A stretch of 64,000 nt of DNA from JAICJC01 sp963757605 (GCA_963757605.1 CAVWSF010000003.1:868001-932000); one strand, 5' to 3'; shown: positions 35,846-45,606, numbered from the stretch's first letter. The notes: generated by a model not told the origin, from the sequence alone. A program made the numbers and translations.

Positions 35846-37421
35846 ATGGCGGTCGAGCCTCCGGGGCCGGTCGTCATCCGCGGCGCGCGCGTGCTCGACC
35901 TCTCGGCCGCCGACGGGATGTCGGCGCCGGTCGACATCGCGGTCGAGGACGGCGTCATCGTCGAGGTGGCCCCCTTCGTCGACCGACGCTCGGCCGGGAC
36001 GCGACGTGATCGAGGCGGCCGGCTCGCTCGCCATGCCGGGGCTCGTGAACGCCCACTTCCACTCGTCGGGTACGTTCAACCGCGGGCTGGTCGACAACCT
36101 GCCGCTCGAGCTCTTCATGCTGTACGAGCTGCCACCGTTCGACTTCGGCCCGTTCCCGGCCGAGCTCTACCGGGCGCGCGTGCTGCTCGGTGCGATCGAG
36201 ATGCTGAAGACCGGGGTGACGGCGGTCTTCGACGACCCGATCTTCTCGCCCGAGCCGAGCGGCGATGCCGATCGATGCGGTCATGGGCGCCTACCGCGAC
36301 TGCGGGATCCGGGCGACCGTGGGCATCTACCTGCCGAACACGCCCGGAGCACTCGTGGTTCCCGTACGTCCGCGAGCTCCTGCCCGCGGACGTCCTCGAC
36401 CGGCTGGAGCGCGAGCCCGTGCCCGACACCGACTCCGTGATGGCCGTGCACGAGGGGTTCGTGGAGCGCTGGGACGGGGCGGCCGGCGGGCGGCTGCGCT
36501 GCGCGCTCTCGTGCTCCGCTCCGCAGCGGGCGACCGCCGACTACATGCAGCGCCTGCACGACCTCGCCGTCAGCCGGCGGCTGCCGTTCACGCTCCACAT
36601 CTACGAGTCGAAGGTGCAGCGGGTCGCGGGTGACGTGCTGTTCGGCAAGTCGCTCGTCCGGCACGTGCGCGAGCATCGGCGTCCTCGACGAGCGGACCGT
36701 TATCTCGCACGCCGTGTGGGTCGACGCGGACGACATGGCGGACATCGCCGCCGCCGACGCCGTCGTCGCCCACTCGCCGAGCGGGAACCTGCGCTGCGGC
36801 AGCGGGATCATGCCGTTTCGGGCCCTCCTCGACGCGGGCGTCACGGTCGCGCTCTGCACCGACGAGGCGACGGTCGAAGACACGTCGAGCCTGTGGAACG
36901 TCGGCCGGCTCGCGGCGCTCCTCCACAAGATCGACCACCCCGACTTCTCGACATGGCCGACGGCGGCCGAGATCATCGAGGCGATGACCAGGGGCGGCGC
37001 CCGGGCGATGGGGCTCGTGGAGGACATCGGCCGGATCCGCGTCGGCGCCCGCGCCGACATCGTCCTGATCGACATGGACGGGCCGGTCTATACGCCGTTC
37101 GTCAACCTTGCCAACCACCTCGTGTACGGCGAGGACGGACGGTCGGTGTGGCTCGTCATGGTCGACGGCCGGGTCGTCGTGCGCGACGGCCGGGTGTTGA
37201 CGGTCGACGAGGACGCGGTGCGTGCCGAGGTGCGGGAGCTGATGCCGGCCTGGCTGCGGGCGATCGAGCCGGCGGCGCAGTGGGCGGAGCGCCTGCGCCC
37301 GGCGTTCGAGGAGGTCGTGCGCCGCGCTGCCCTTCAGGACGTCGGCGTGAACCGGTGGGCGGGGGACGACGGCACGTGGCTCGCGGCCGGCCGCGCCGGA
37401 TGGCGGCGCCCGCCGGTCTGA
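35846..37421 (+). pseudogene. amidohydrolase (cytosine/guanine-deaminase-like), four frameshifts
   Basis: About 520 residues after repair. It is an ATZ/TRZ-type metal-dependent hydrolase that removes amino groups or halides from N-heterocycles. Start ATG 35846 (VVIRGARVLDLSAADG). Key parts: MPGLVNAHFHSSGTFNRGL (metal HxH), FTLHIYESKVQR (His), VISHAVWVDADD (His), VALCTDEATVEDTSSLW (Asp) and VGARADIVLIDMDGPV. Frames break at about 35997-36002, 36255-36264, 36335-36345 and 36670-36675; all catalytic residues survive on the joined protein. So many single-base breaks with an otherwise conserved sequence may mean assembly errors. Confidence 0.7.
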
Positions 37422-37430
37422 CTCCGGCGG

Positions 37431-38129
37431 CTACGCCGCCCGGGCCGCCGTCACCACCTCCGCCACCCACTTCTGGAGCGGCCGCAGCGGCCCGAGGCGC
37501 TCGAGGCACCAGTCCGGGAAGTCGGGCGTGAAGAGCTCGGCGGGCACGTCGACCCGCGTGCCGGCGACCATCCCGCCGTAGCGCAGGAACTCGGCCCGGG
37601 GATGGTCGGCGGCGTAGGGCGCGGGCACGCGCTTCCACTGCTCGCGGCCGACCTGGGCGCCCGACGCCGTCGCCTTCTTGACCGCCCGCGAAAGGGCCGG
37701 CCCGCGCCGGGGATCGTCGACCGCCGCCCGGTAGGCCGCCAGCACGTCCTTCTCGAAGTGGTGTATGCCGGCGCCGTAGCCGATTCGGTCGGGCTCGATG
37801 CGAAGGAAGAAGCCGGAGCAGCCGCGGCTCGGGCCGTCGCCCTCCCACAGCCACAGGTCGAGGTGGGTCTTGTAGGGGCGCTTGTCGGTGGAGAAGCGGG
37901 TGTCGCGGTTGATGCGCAGGATTGAGCCGTTGACGCGCGGGTCGGCGTGGACGGCGGGTGCGATCGCGGCCAGCCGCTCGCCGAGCGCGATGACGAACTC
38001 GCGCGCGGGAAGGAGGAGCAGCTCCTCGTAGTCGGCCCGGTGTGCGTCGAACCAGGCCCGGTCGTTGTGCTCGCCCAGGCCGCGCAGGAAGTCGAGCGCG
38101 GCGGGGTCGAAACCGGAGAAGGATGTCAT
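37431..38129 (-). CDS. DUF2461 family protein
   Basis: 232 residues, full length for DUF2461 (TIGR02453). Signature parts: FLRGLGEHNDRAWFDAHRAD at about residues 15-34, REFVIALGERLAAIAP, RINRDTRFSTDKRPYKTHLD at about 72-91, GFFLRIEPDRIGYGAGIHHF, and FPDWCLERLGPLRPL near the end. Conserved N-x-R-x-W-F and RF-x-x-D-K-x-P-Y-K are kept. The biochemical role of the family is unknown. A TACGGT box lies six bases before the ATG. Confidence 0.85.
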   Translation of the reverse strand: MTSFSGFDPAALDFLRGLGEHNDRAWFDAHRADYEELLLLPAREFVIALGERLAAIAPAVHADPRVNGSILRINRDTRFSTDKRPYKTHLDLWLWEGDGPSRGCSGFFLRIEPDRIGYGAGIHHFEKDVLAAYRAAVDDPRRGPALSRAVKKATASGAQVGREQWKRVPAPYAADHPRAEFLRYGGMVAGTRVDVPAELFTPDFPDWCLERLGPLRPLQKWVAEVVTAARAA

Positions 38130-38135
38130 GCGAGG

Positions 38136-38141
38136 ACCGTA
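38136..38141 (-). promoter_or_regulatory. -10 box TACGGT, leaderless
   Basis: TACGGT on the minus strand is followed by six bases and the ATG of the DUF2461 gene, with no ribosome binding site. Confidence 0.4.
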
Positions 38142-38185
38142 CGCCCGAAGGCGTTACGTGTCTGGCGCGAGGAGCGCAGATCCCG

Positions 38186-38440
38186 TCACGAATCCGAGCC
38201 GCCGACCGAGTGCTCCGCCGTCACCGCCCGCGCCTCGCGCACGCCGCGAAGGCCAGACACCGCCCGCAGCTCCGTCTCGGACACGATCCGGACGCAGTCT
38301 GCGTGGTAGCCGTCGTCGCTTCGCGCGTGCCGGAACGCGGCACCCGCATACGCGGCCGCCACGCGGCGCGAGTCCGCGACGGCGACGGTGACCCACCGGC
38401 CCTCCATCGGGAACCGGAGCTGGACGAAGAACGGCGGCAC
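38186..38440 (-). CDS. small hypothetical protein
   Basis: 84 residues. It begins MPPFFVQLRFPMEGRWVTVA, then VADSRRVAAAYAGAAFRHA and DCVRIVSETELRAVSGLRG. The alternation of a beta strand, a helix rich in Ala and a second strand looks like a real small alpha/beta fold rather than a chance frame. Its position between a DUF2461 gene on the same strand and the divergent tail sheath gene gives no functional hint. No family recognised. Confidence 0.45.
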   Translation of the reverse strand: MPPFFVQLRFPMEGRWVTVAVADSRRVAAAYAGAAFRHARSDDGYHADCVRIVSETELRAVSGLRGVREARAVTAEHSVGGSDS

Positions 38441-38492
38441 GGAGAACCCCTCGCCTCGTTCGAATCAGGACCCGGTCTCAACAAAGCGGACG

Positions 38493-38528
38493 CTTGCAGG
38501 GATTGCAAGTGGCGTGTCGCTCTAGACT
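38493..38528 (+). promoter_or_regulatory. promoter of the tail sheath gene with an inverted repeat
   Basis: CTTGCA (38493-38498) and TGCAAG (38504-38509) form a 6-bp inverted repeat upstream of TAGACT (38523-38528), a -10-like box. Seven bases after the box is ATC, in frame and two codons before the ATG at 38542, so the message is leaderless or has a leader of a few bases. Confidence 0.4.
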
Positions 38529-38541
38529 CGTCGCCATCTCG

Positions 38542-39576
38542 ATGCCGAACGGCACGCCCGCTCACGCTCCCCCGATCCAAGCGGTCGCCGCGTCAAATGC
38601 GGCGTTCGTCGGCGCGACCGGGGGCGGGCCCGACGGCCAGGCCGTCCTCGTCACGAGCTTCTCCGAGTACCTGTTGCTGTTCGGCACAGCCGGCAGCCAG
38701 CTCGCGCAGGGCGTGAAGCTCTTCTTCGAGAACGACGGGCGCCGGGCGTACGTCGTGCGGGCGGAGAACCACGTCGTGGCGGCACTCGACGCGCTGGCGG
38801 GTCTCCCGGTCAACCTCCTCGTACTGCCGGACACGAGCGGCCAGAGCGCGCAGGCAGCTGCAAACCGTGTCGCAGCCGCCGCCGAGGTCTGCGAGCGGGA
38901 GCGATGGATCCACATCGTCGATCCGCCCGCGTCGCTCTCGCAATCCGCCCTGGAAGCGTGGGCGCAGGGTCTGGGATCGCTGCCGAACGCTGCGCTCTAC
39001 GCACCGCGGCTTCGCCCGACAGCAGGGACAGAGACGGCCGCATCGGGTGCGGTCGCCGGGGTCATGGCGCGAACCGAGACCAACCGCGGCGTCTGGGCCG
39101 CGCCGGCGGGCGGGAACGGCACCCTGCGAGCGATCGTCGACGTGACGCGCCAGCTCTCCGACCAGGAAGCTGAGCGCGCCGCTGCGGTCGGGATCAACCC
39201 CCTCCGCCACATCGACGGCCGGCTCGCGATCTGGGGAGCGCGCACGCTCTCGACCGACGATCCGAAATGGAAGTACGTGAGCGTCCGCCGCCTTGCGCTC
39301 TTCATCGAGCGGAGCATCGACGAAGGCACGCGGTGGGCCGCGTTCGAGCCGAACGGCGAGCCGCTCTGGGCCGCCGTGCGCCAGGCGGTCGACGACTTCA
39401 TGGCGGTGCTCTACCGCGCGGGCGCCTTCATCGGCGCGCGGCCCGAAGACGCCTACTTCGTCCGCTGCGATCGAACGACGATGACGCAGGACGACATCGA
39501 CAACGGGCGTTTGGTGATCCTCGTCGGCTTCGCGCCGGTCTACCCCGCCGAGTTCGTGAACATCCGCATCGCGTAG
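38542..39576 (+). CDS. phage-type contractile tail sheath protein, no other tail genes nearby
   Basis: 344 residues. The C-terminal half is the conserved sheath domain: NPLRHIDGRLAIWGARTLS, KWKYVSVRRLALFIERSID, RWAAFEPNGEPLWAAVRQAV, LYRAGAFIGARPEDAYFVRC and the last strand FAPVYPAEFVNIRI, which makes the interlocking sheath mesh. The N-terminal half has AASNAAFVGATGGGPDGQAV and SEYLLLFGTAGSQLAQGVKL. It is shorter than typical phage sheaths (about 400-500), near those of extracellular contractile injection systems. No tube, baseplate or spike gene is within the window, so it is either an orphan or serves a system encoded elsewhere. Confidence 0.8.
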   Translation: MPNGTPAHAPPIQAVAASNAAFVGATGGGPDGQAVLVTSFSEYLLLFGTAGSQLAQGVKLFFENDGRRAYVVRAENHVVAALDALAGLPVNLLVLPDTSGQSAQAAANRVAAAAEVCERERWIHIVDPPASLSQSALEAWAQGLGSLPNAALYAPRLRPTAGTETAASGAVAGVMARTETNRGVWAAPAGGNGTLRAIVDVTRQLSDQEAERAAAVGINPLRHIDGRLAIWGARTLSTDDPKWKYVSVRRLALFIERSIDEGTRWAAFEPNGEPLWAAVRQAVDDFMAVLYRAGAFIGARPEDAYFVRCDRTTMTQDDIDNGRLVILVGFAPVYPAEFVNIRIA

Positions 39577-39719
39577 ATCAGGACATCCGGCGCCCCCCTC
39601 GTCCCGGGTGCCTCGAGTCGCCCGCCGTCGGCACGCGCCTCTAGTGTTGAAGCGTCGCTCCCCCGCTAACAGCCACAATCCGCCGAACGCCGACCACTCG
39701 GTATCTCCGACGCGCGGGC

Positions 39720-40587
39720 GTGGGGGTGGCCATCGGCGCCGGCCTGGTGGCACTCGTGGCGTGGGACTCGGTCTGGCCGAGCTGGACGGGGCTGCGCGGC
39801 CGTACACTGTGGGGACCTCGCGGACCTCGTCATCATCCCGATCTCTCTGGCGGTGATCGGGTACCTGCTCTCGAACGCCCAGCGCAGCCAGGAACGGGAG
39901 CTCGCGACGACCGAGCGGACGACGGATCGCGAGATCGCCCGGGCGCGCGACCAGCACGCGGCGCTCCAGGCGTATCTGTCGGCGATCACCGAGCTCCTGG
40001 TGTCCGGGAAGCTCCAGGACGACGCGTTCCGGCCCCTGGCACGGTCGCGCACGCTCGTCATCCTCGAGAGCCTCGACCCAGGCGGGAAGCGAGACGTCGT
40101 GCGGTTCCTGAAGGAGGCCGGGATGATCGCAGTCGACGCTCCCAGCGTCGATCTCCACAGCGCAGACCTCACGAATGCCGATCTCGGCGGTCTCGACCTC
40201 ACGGAGAGCTGTCTCGCCGGTGCGAAGCTTTCGAGGAGCAACCTGGCGTCGGCGCTGCTCTCAGGCTCGAACCTCGCCGAGACCGACCTGACCGGGGCGG
40301 ATCTGAGCAAGGCGAGCCTCATCCGAGCCAGGGTCGGCCCGGCACTGATCGACGAGGGCACCACCTTCGACGGCTGCAATCTCATCATGGCCGACTTTCG
40401 CGATCCGACGCCCATCGTCCCGAGGATGATGCCGGGCGCGGGCGAACGGGAGCACGAGGAACGTCAGAAGAAGTGGGCGGCGACGCTCGCCTCCGCCTCG
40501 TGGCGCTTCGCAACGTACGATTACTCCACGCAGTGGCCGGAGGGATTCGGCGCGGAGGAGCTCGGAATGCGCAACGTGAGCGATTAG
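39720..40587 (+). CDS. membrane-anchored pentapeptide-repeat protein, one frameshift
   Basis: About 288 residues after repair. The GTG start gives a first membrane helix (VAIGAGLVALVAWDSVW). After a slip in the GGGG at 39811-39814 a second helix follows (DLVIIPISLAVIGYLL), then a charged coiled-coil-like stretch (SQERELATTERTTDREIARA). Pentapeptide repeats A(D/N)LxG follow: SADLTNADLGGLDLTESCLA, GAKLSRSNLASALLSGSNL and AETDLTGADLSKASLIRA. This layout of two helices, coiled coil and repeats is common in bacteria, role unknown. A start at 39853 would discard the helices. It overlaps the convergent GST gene by 4 bases. Confidence 0.65.
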
Positions 40588-41222
40588 GCTGGCACGGCCT
40601 CGATCCCCTGCTTCTCGAGCATCGCGGCGACGCTCGGCCGCTCCGCCAGCCGCCGGTAGTGCTCGCCGAGCGAGGGCAGCGTCCACGCCTTCCGGGGCAG
40701 GTTGCGGCCCCAGCGGGTAAGCATGAAGCAGTAGAGGTCGGCGGCCGAGAACGTGTCGCCGAGCAGGTACGGATGGCCGTCGATCTGCGAGTCGATCCAG
40801 TCGAAGATCTCGTTCAGGCGCGGCTCGAGGTCGCGCTTCACGCCGGCCTGCACTTCCGGGTCGAAGATGAAGCGGTCGGTCTGGTACCAGATCTGGTAGG
40901 TCGCCTGAAGGGTGTTCGTGAGGTACGTGAGCCAGCGGTAGGCGTGGGCGCGCTCGCGCGTGCCGACCGGCGGGAGGAGGCCCGACTCGGGGAAGCGGTC
41001 TGCAATGTACATGCAGATCGCGGCCGCCTCATGCAGGACGAGGTCGCCGTCGCGGAGCGCCGGGATCCGGCCCTCGGGCTGGAGCGCGAGGTAGCCCTCG
41101 GGCTCGACGACGGTGTAGCCCTCGCGGCGCACCTGCACCATCTCGTACTCCGCGCCCGCCTCCTCGAGGCAGGCCTGCGGCGCCATCGCCGCCGTCCCCG
41201 GTGACCAGTAGAGCGTGATCAT
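40584..41222 (-). CDS. glutathione S-transferase family protein
   Basis: 212 residues. Thioredoxin-like N-terminal domain: MITLYWSPGTAAMAPQACLE, PEGRIPALRDGDLVLHEAAA (cis-Pro and the ES/EA loop that binds glutathione), ICMYIADRFPES. All-helical C-terminal domain with GHPYLLGDTFSAADLYCFML, the usual N-capping box. Actinobacteria seldom make glutathione, so another thiol or a binding role is possible. The ATG overlaps the predicted TGA of the amine oxidase (ATGA), so both are one transcript. Confidence 0.82.
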   Translation of the reverse strand: MITLYWSPGTAAMAPQACLEEAGAEYEMVQVRREGYTVVEPEGYLALQPEGRIPALRDGDLVLHEAAAICMYIADRFPESGLLPPVGTRERAHAYRWLTYLTNTLQATYQIWYQTDRFIFDPEVQAGVKRDLEPRLNEIFDWIDSQIDGHPYLLGDTFSAADLYCFMLTRWGRNLPRKAWTLPSLGEHYRRLAERPSVAAMLEKQGIEAVPA

Positions 41223-43107
41223 GCATGCCTCCCACAGTGCGACGCCGGCGGCGGCACGATCCAGCGCCGGATTACGGTCGAAGAACCCCACCGGCCGCAG
41301 CTCGAACCCGCAGCGGACGACCGGCATGACCGGCCAGTCCTCGAGCCGGGGGATGTGGTGCGACCCGAACGTGTACCAGAGGACGACGTCCTCGCCCTCG
41401 AGCGGGCGGTCGGCCTTCGTCCACCGCTCCAGGCCGTCGCCGCCCGGGCTCTGGTTGGGGTACTCGCCGGCCGGGTAGCGCTCGTCGGCCGCAAACGGCG
41501 TCACCCACAGGTGGTGGTCGAGGAACCGCGCCCGCCGCCGGAACTCCGAGTCGGGGAGCGCCATCGGCTCGATGCCCTCGCCGGGGATGAGCTCGTAGGC
41601 GGTCGGCTCGCCGATGCGGTTGCGCCGCTCGCCGCTCTCGACCCGCCAGCGCCGCGCGAGCGGCGGGTGGACGGAGCGGCGCGCGTGCGACTCGCGGTCG
41701 AGCACGCGCCGGTCGGTCGAGAAGGCGTGGCCGTCGGGGTTGTGTGCCGACCGCGGCTCCGGCATGGCCTCGATCTCGACGACGGTGTTTCGCGTGCCGT
41801 CGACGTCCATGTCGAGCCGGGCGCAGAAGAAGTGCTGGTGGACGCTCGCCGCCACGCCGGCGCGACCTCGGTGGCGTGCGGGCCGGGGTCGCCCTCGGGC
41901 ACACCGGCGGTGTGGAGGACTCCGGTCAGCTTGGCCTCGAACCCGATCGTGGCGTCCTGGCCCAGGTACCAGTAGAAGCCGTACTCGTAGTTCCCGACTG
42001 TGGCGATGCACGAGACGACCAGCCTCCGCGCGCGCGCCACGTCGGTGCGCGCCGAGCGGTAGTCGAAGTGCTTCCAGAGGATCCCGATGTCCTCCTCGTG
42101 GATGCAGATCGCGTTCGGCAGGTGGACGGCGCCGCCGCGCGAGTCGTTCCCCCACGCGTCGAGGTAGCGGATCTCGCCCAGGCAGTCGCAGCCCACCTCG
42201 AGCGCGTTCACGAGCGGGCCGAGGCCGTACTCGCCGATGTCGAACGCGTTCTTGAAATGGACGGTCGGGTTGGGGTCGCCGTAGGGGATCACGAGCTCGG
42301 CGATCGACGCCCGGTGGCACACGGGCCGGCCGGCGTACGCGATCCGATGCAGCACGAGCCCCTCGCGCGGCGTGAAGCCGACGTCGAGCGTCCAGCCCTG
42401 CCAGCGCGAGCTGATGGCCGTCGAGGGTGAAGCTCGGCCCGTCGGGCTGGCTGATCTCGTAGGGGCGGACGTCGGTCGCGCGGCGGCGAGATCGCGCCGG
42501 GCCGGTAGTCGCCGCCCTCGCCCGACGGCACCGGCAGGACGCCGTGGTCGTCGATCCTGACGACCTCCATCGTGTTCAGGTCGACGACGCCGACCAGGCC
42601 GCCGATCGGGCGCGAGTAGCCGTTGTCGCCCTCCAGGTCGGCGCGCAGCCACGCCAGCCCGCGCGCCAGGCGGCGCTCGCCGTCCTCGAAGCAGCCGATT
42701 GACCAGGGATCGACCATCACCATGTCCGGGTCCTCGATCCCGCGCTTCGCGAGTGCCTCGCGGAAGCGCGGGTCGGCCACGATCGCGTTCCCGGCGTCGT
42801 CGAACTCGTCGATGTGGATCGCCGGATGGACGCCGGGGACGTCGCGCCAGTCGATGAGCCGGCCCTCGTCGAGCGAGACGGCCGCCTCGTGTGTCATGCC
42901 GTCGTCGTTGGTGAGGACGACCAGGAAGGCTTCCCGCGGCGGCAGGCCGGCGGCGATCGCGTCCTTCGACGGCTCGCGCAGCTCGACCGACACGAACCGC
43001 ACCCGCTCGCCCAGATCGCGCGCCTCGCGCACGGCGGCGACGGCCGCGACGATCTCGTCTCCGGTCAGCGGCTCGAGCGGATTCGTCGTGACGGACGGCG
43101 CAGCCAC
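41219..43107 (-). pseudogene. copper (topaquinone) amine oxidase, four frameshifts
   Basis: About 630 residues after repair. It oxidises primary amines to aldehydes, ammonia and H2O2. Seen: GTG start, NPLEPLTGDEIVAAVAAVRE, VMVDPWSIGCFED, WTLDVGFTPREGLVLH, catalytic Asp codon at 42239-42241 (AFDIGEYGLG), topaquinone Tyr codon at 41987-41989 (VGNYEYGFYW), copper His in SVHQHFFCARLD, and SHHIPRLEDWPVMP. The two active-site residues are 84 apart, as in the Arthrobacter globiformis enzyme as I recall it. Frames break at about 42478-42486, 42404-42412, 41855-41863 and 41257-41261; the last restores LDVPPPASHCGRHA and a TGA overlapping the GST start. All catalytic residues persist. Confidence 0.82.
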
Positions 43108-43139
43108 CGGGATACGAGGGTACTAGATTGGCCTTCCGG

Positions 43140-43656
43140 ATGGACAGGACGTGCGTACTCACCGCGCTCGCTAGCGATCGCCGCGGCCGGCTGCACCGCA
43201 AGCTCGACGGGCACGACGGCCGGCGGGGCTGTGGCGCCGCCGATGCGGGTCGGCTGCCTTGAGGTGATCGACCGGGCCCGAAGGCCGTTCGAGGGCGGCT
43301 ACCGGCCCGTGCTCGGCGTGATCGCGGCGCCGCCCGCGTATCTGCCCCAGGTCGTGCGAAGCGCCGAGCCCCATTGGCCCTACTGGAGGAAGGTGGGCAT
43401 GGTCATCCGTGCGAGCGCCGTGCCAATTGACGTCCGCGTGCCCGCCAAGTGGCGCGACCGGGCCGCGATCACGTGGGGGAACGGCAAACCTCCGGCCAGC
43501 GCGATCCGGTTCACGCCATGCCAGTCGCCGCCCGGCGTCTGGAACGCCTACGCCGGCGGCTTCCTCCTGAAGGCGCGGAGCGCGTGCGTGCCGCTCGTGT
43601 TCGACGTCGAGGGCAGGAGCCAGGTCGTACGCTTCGGCGTGGGCGTGCGATGTTGA
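43140..43656 (+). CDS. putative lipoprotein, probable frameshift in the signal peptide
   Basis: About 171 residues. The ATG at 43140 gives MDRTCVLTAL; a slip at about 43168-43172 then leads to AIAAAGCTASSTGTTAGGAV, a hydrophobic stretch with a lipobox-like AGC. No start codon exists in the downstream frame near this point, which is why a frameshift is inferred. The mature part has CLEVIDRARRPFEGGYRPVL, WRKVGMVIRASAVPIDVRVP and FTPCQSPPGVWNAYAGGFLL, with two or three Cys that could pair. No family recognised. It overlaps the next lipoprotein start by seven bases. Confidence 0.55.
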
Positions 43657-45074
43657 GGGCGGGCGCGCTCGTCGCGGTTGCGCTGGCCACCGGCTGCTCG
43701 AGCGGCGGGAGCACCACGCCGGCGACGAACCCGGCATCGTCGCCCTCGACGACCATCGAGCTGCAGGGCCCGACCCGGACCTGGCCGCTTTTCGGCGTCA
43801 CGCCCGACCGCGGAAACGACTTCCGCGCGCCGACCGGGATCACCGCCGCGAATGTAACGACCCTCACGCGAGTGTCAATTGACGTTCCCGGCACGGTGGA
43901 CTCGTCGCCGATCTTCGTCGGCGGTCGGTTCGTCGTCACGACGAGCTACGGCAAGACGATCGCGCTCGACCGGCACGGTCGCACCCTGTGGACGTACACG
44001 CCGCCGGGGATCGACGGCTGGGCGGGGTCGGCCCAGATCACGAACGCGTCCCCGGCCGCGGATCCCGACGGCGAGCACGTCTACGCGGTCTCGCCCGACG
44101 GCGTCGTCCACAAGCTCTCGCTCGCGGACGGCTCGGAGGTGACCAGTGGCGGCTGGCCGGTCACGATCACCCGCGACCCGACCCACGAGAAGCTCGGGAC
44201 GGCGCTCAACATCTCTGGCCGGCTCCTGCTCGCGACGACCGGCGGCTACATCGGCGACGCCCCGCCCTATCAGGGTCACGTCGTGTCGATCGACCGGGAG
44301 AGCGGGAGGATCGCCCACGTCTGGAACGCGCTCTGCTCCGACCGGCACGAGATCATCGAGCCATCGTCCTGTGCGGACTCCGACGCGGCGATCTGGGCGC
44401 GCGCCGGGGCGGTGGTCGAGCCGGGGACGGGCCGGATCCTGGTCGCGACCGGGAACGCGCCGTACGACGGGCAGACCGCGTGGGGCGATAGCGTGCTCGA
44501 GCTCTCGCCCGACGCCGGCGAGCTGGTCGGAAGCTGGACGCCGCCCAACCAGGAGGAGCTGAACTCGGGCGACGTCGACCTCGGCTCGACCGCGCCCGCG
44601 CTCGTCCGCGGCGTGGACGGGCGCCTGTACGGGGTGCAGGGCGGGAAGGACGGCCTGCTGCGGCTGATCGACATCGCGCGCATGCAGGTCGTGCAGACGC
44701 TGCCCGATCCGGGCTCGACGCTCATGTTCACGGCGCCGGCGGTGCGCGGCCGCGACGTCTACATCGCCACCGACGGCGGAACCGCCGCCTACCGGCTGAC
44801 CGGGAGCGGGACGCCGCGGCTCCTCAAGCTGTGGGCGAACGACAGCGCCGGGACGAGCCCCGTCCTGGCCGGCGACCTGCTCTACGTGTACGACCCGACC
44901 GGCGGCGGGATCAACGTCTACCGGCCCTCCTCGCCCGACCCGGTCACGACGCTCCCGGCGAAGGCCGGCCACTGGCAGAGCCCGATCGCGATCGACGGCT
45001 GCGTGCTTGTCGGCGAGGGCAGCGCGAACGACCACCGGACGAGCGGGACGCTCAGCCTGTATTGCTTGGCGTGA
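43650..45074 (+). CDS. PQQ-like beta-propeller lipoprotein
   Basis: 474 residues. Signal MLRAGALVAVALATGC with the lipobox Cys near residue 16, then a Ser/Thr-rich linker. Propeller repeats with the PQQ-type pattern follow: VDSSPIFVGGRFVVTTSYGK, TIALDRHGRTLWTYTPPG, VYAVSPDGVVHKLSLADGS, ILVATGNAPYDGQTAWGDSV and VYIATDGGTAAYRLTGSG. The sequence NALCSDRHEIIEPSSCADSD carries two Cys. Cofactor binding is not shown; many such proteins are structural or bind substrates outside the cell. It probably shares an operon with the upstream lipoprotein. Confidence 0.75.
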   Translation: MLRAGALVAVALATGCSSGGSTTPATNPASSPSTTIELQGPTRTWPLFGVTPDRGNDFRAPTGITAANVTTLTRVSIDVPGTVDSSPIFVGGRFVVTTSYGKTIALDRHGRTLWTYTPPGIDGWAGSAQITNASPAADPDGEHVYAVSPDGVVHKLSLADGSEVTSGGWPVTITRDPTHEKLGTALNISGRLLLATTGGYIGDAPPYQGHVVSIDRESGRIAHVWNALCSDRHEIIEPSSCADSDAAIWARAGAVVEPGTGRILVATGNAPYDGQTAWGDSVLELSPDAGELVGSWTPPNQEELNSGDVDLGSTAPALVRGVDGRLYGVQGGKDGLLRLIDIARMQVVQTLPDPGSTLMFTAPAVRGRDVYIATDGGTAAYRLTGSGTPRLLKLWANDSAGTSPVLAGDLLYVYDPTGGGINVYRPSSPDPVTTLPAKAGHWQSPIAIDGCVLVGEGSANDHRTSGTLSLYCLA

Positions 45075-45419
45075 CTACCGGCGGGTCGAGCGGATCCGGC
45101 GGCTGGCGATGTAGAGCACCTTGCCCCGCCGAAACAGGATGCCGGCCTTGGACATGTCGATCGGGCCAACCGCGTTCGACGCGATGAGGAGCGAGTTCAC
45201 AGGTGCACCCGTGGTCGCGTCGTGGACCTCGATGTGCTTGACACCACCGCCCGCGCGGACGAGCACGGCGACGGAGTTGCCTGCGAGCGCAATCGAGCCG
45301 ATCGCTCCGGTCACCGTGAAGGAGCTGATCACCGAGCCGTCGGAGGCGTCGCGTACCTCGACCGCGTTCCACTGAGTCGAGAGCCGCCGGCCAGCGACCT
45401 CACGCACCAGCGCGATCCG
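45075..45419 (-). pseudogene. 3' fragment of a beta-propeller protein gene
   Basis: Minus-strand sequence encodes AVEVRDASDGSVISSFTV, GSIALAGNSVAVLVRAGG, HIEVHDATTGAPVNSLLIAS and GILFRRGKVLYIASRRI, the look of two or three propeller blades and a C-terminus. Upstream, at about 45420, it runs into unrelated antisense sequence with no proper start, so only the last 110 or so codons remain. It ends immediately at the stop of the convergent PQQ-like gene. Confidence 0.5.
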
Positions 45420-45420
45420 C

Positions 45421-45600
45421 GTGCTCACGACGTTCGACATCAAGCCGTTCCTCCACCGCGGCAAGAACCGGATCACGGTCAGGGCGCAGAACGGCCCGGG
45501 CAGCTTCTCCGGCTGTGGGCCGTGCACCTACCAGCAGCAGCCGGCCGGCGTTGTCTACGGCGTGAAGATCAAGGTGCGGGTGCACCACGACGACAACTGA
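45421..45600 (+). pseudogene. 3' fragment of a secreted-type protein gene
   Basis: Plus-strand frame encoding VLTTFDIKPFLHRGKNRITV, RAQNGPGSFSGCGPCTYQQQ and YGVKIKVRVHHDDN before a TGA. It reads like the end of a beta-sandwich domain with a CGPC pair. In-frame sequence before 45421 is antisense to the neighbouring propeller fragment, so the 5' part is gone. The two fragments are joined head to head at about 45420, which suggests a deletion or inversion breakpoint. Confidence 0.45.
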
Positions 45601-45606
45601 CGCGGG

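Noticed and set aside
40584..42320. An amine oxidase-GST fusion protein
   Set aside because: Explained by a one-base frame slip near 41257-41261; the alternative frame gives the family-typical C-terminus and a stop overlapping the GST start.
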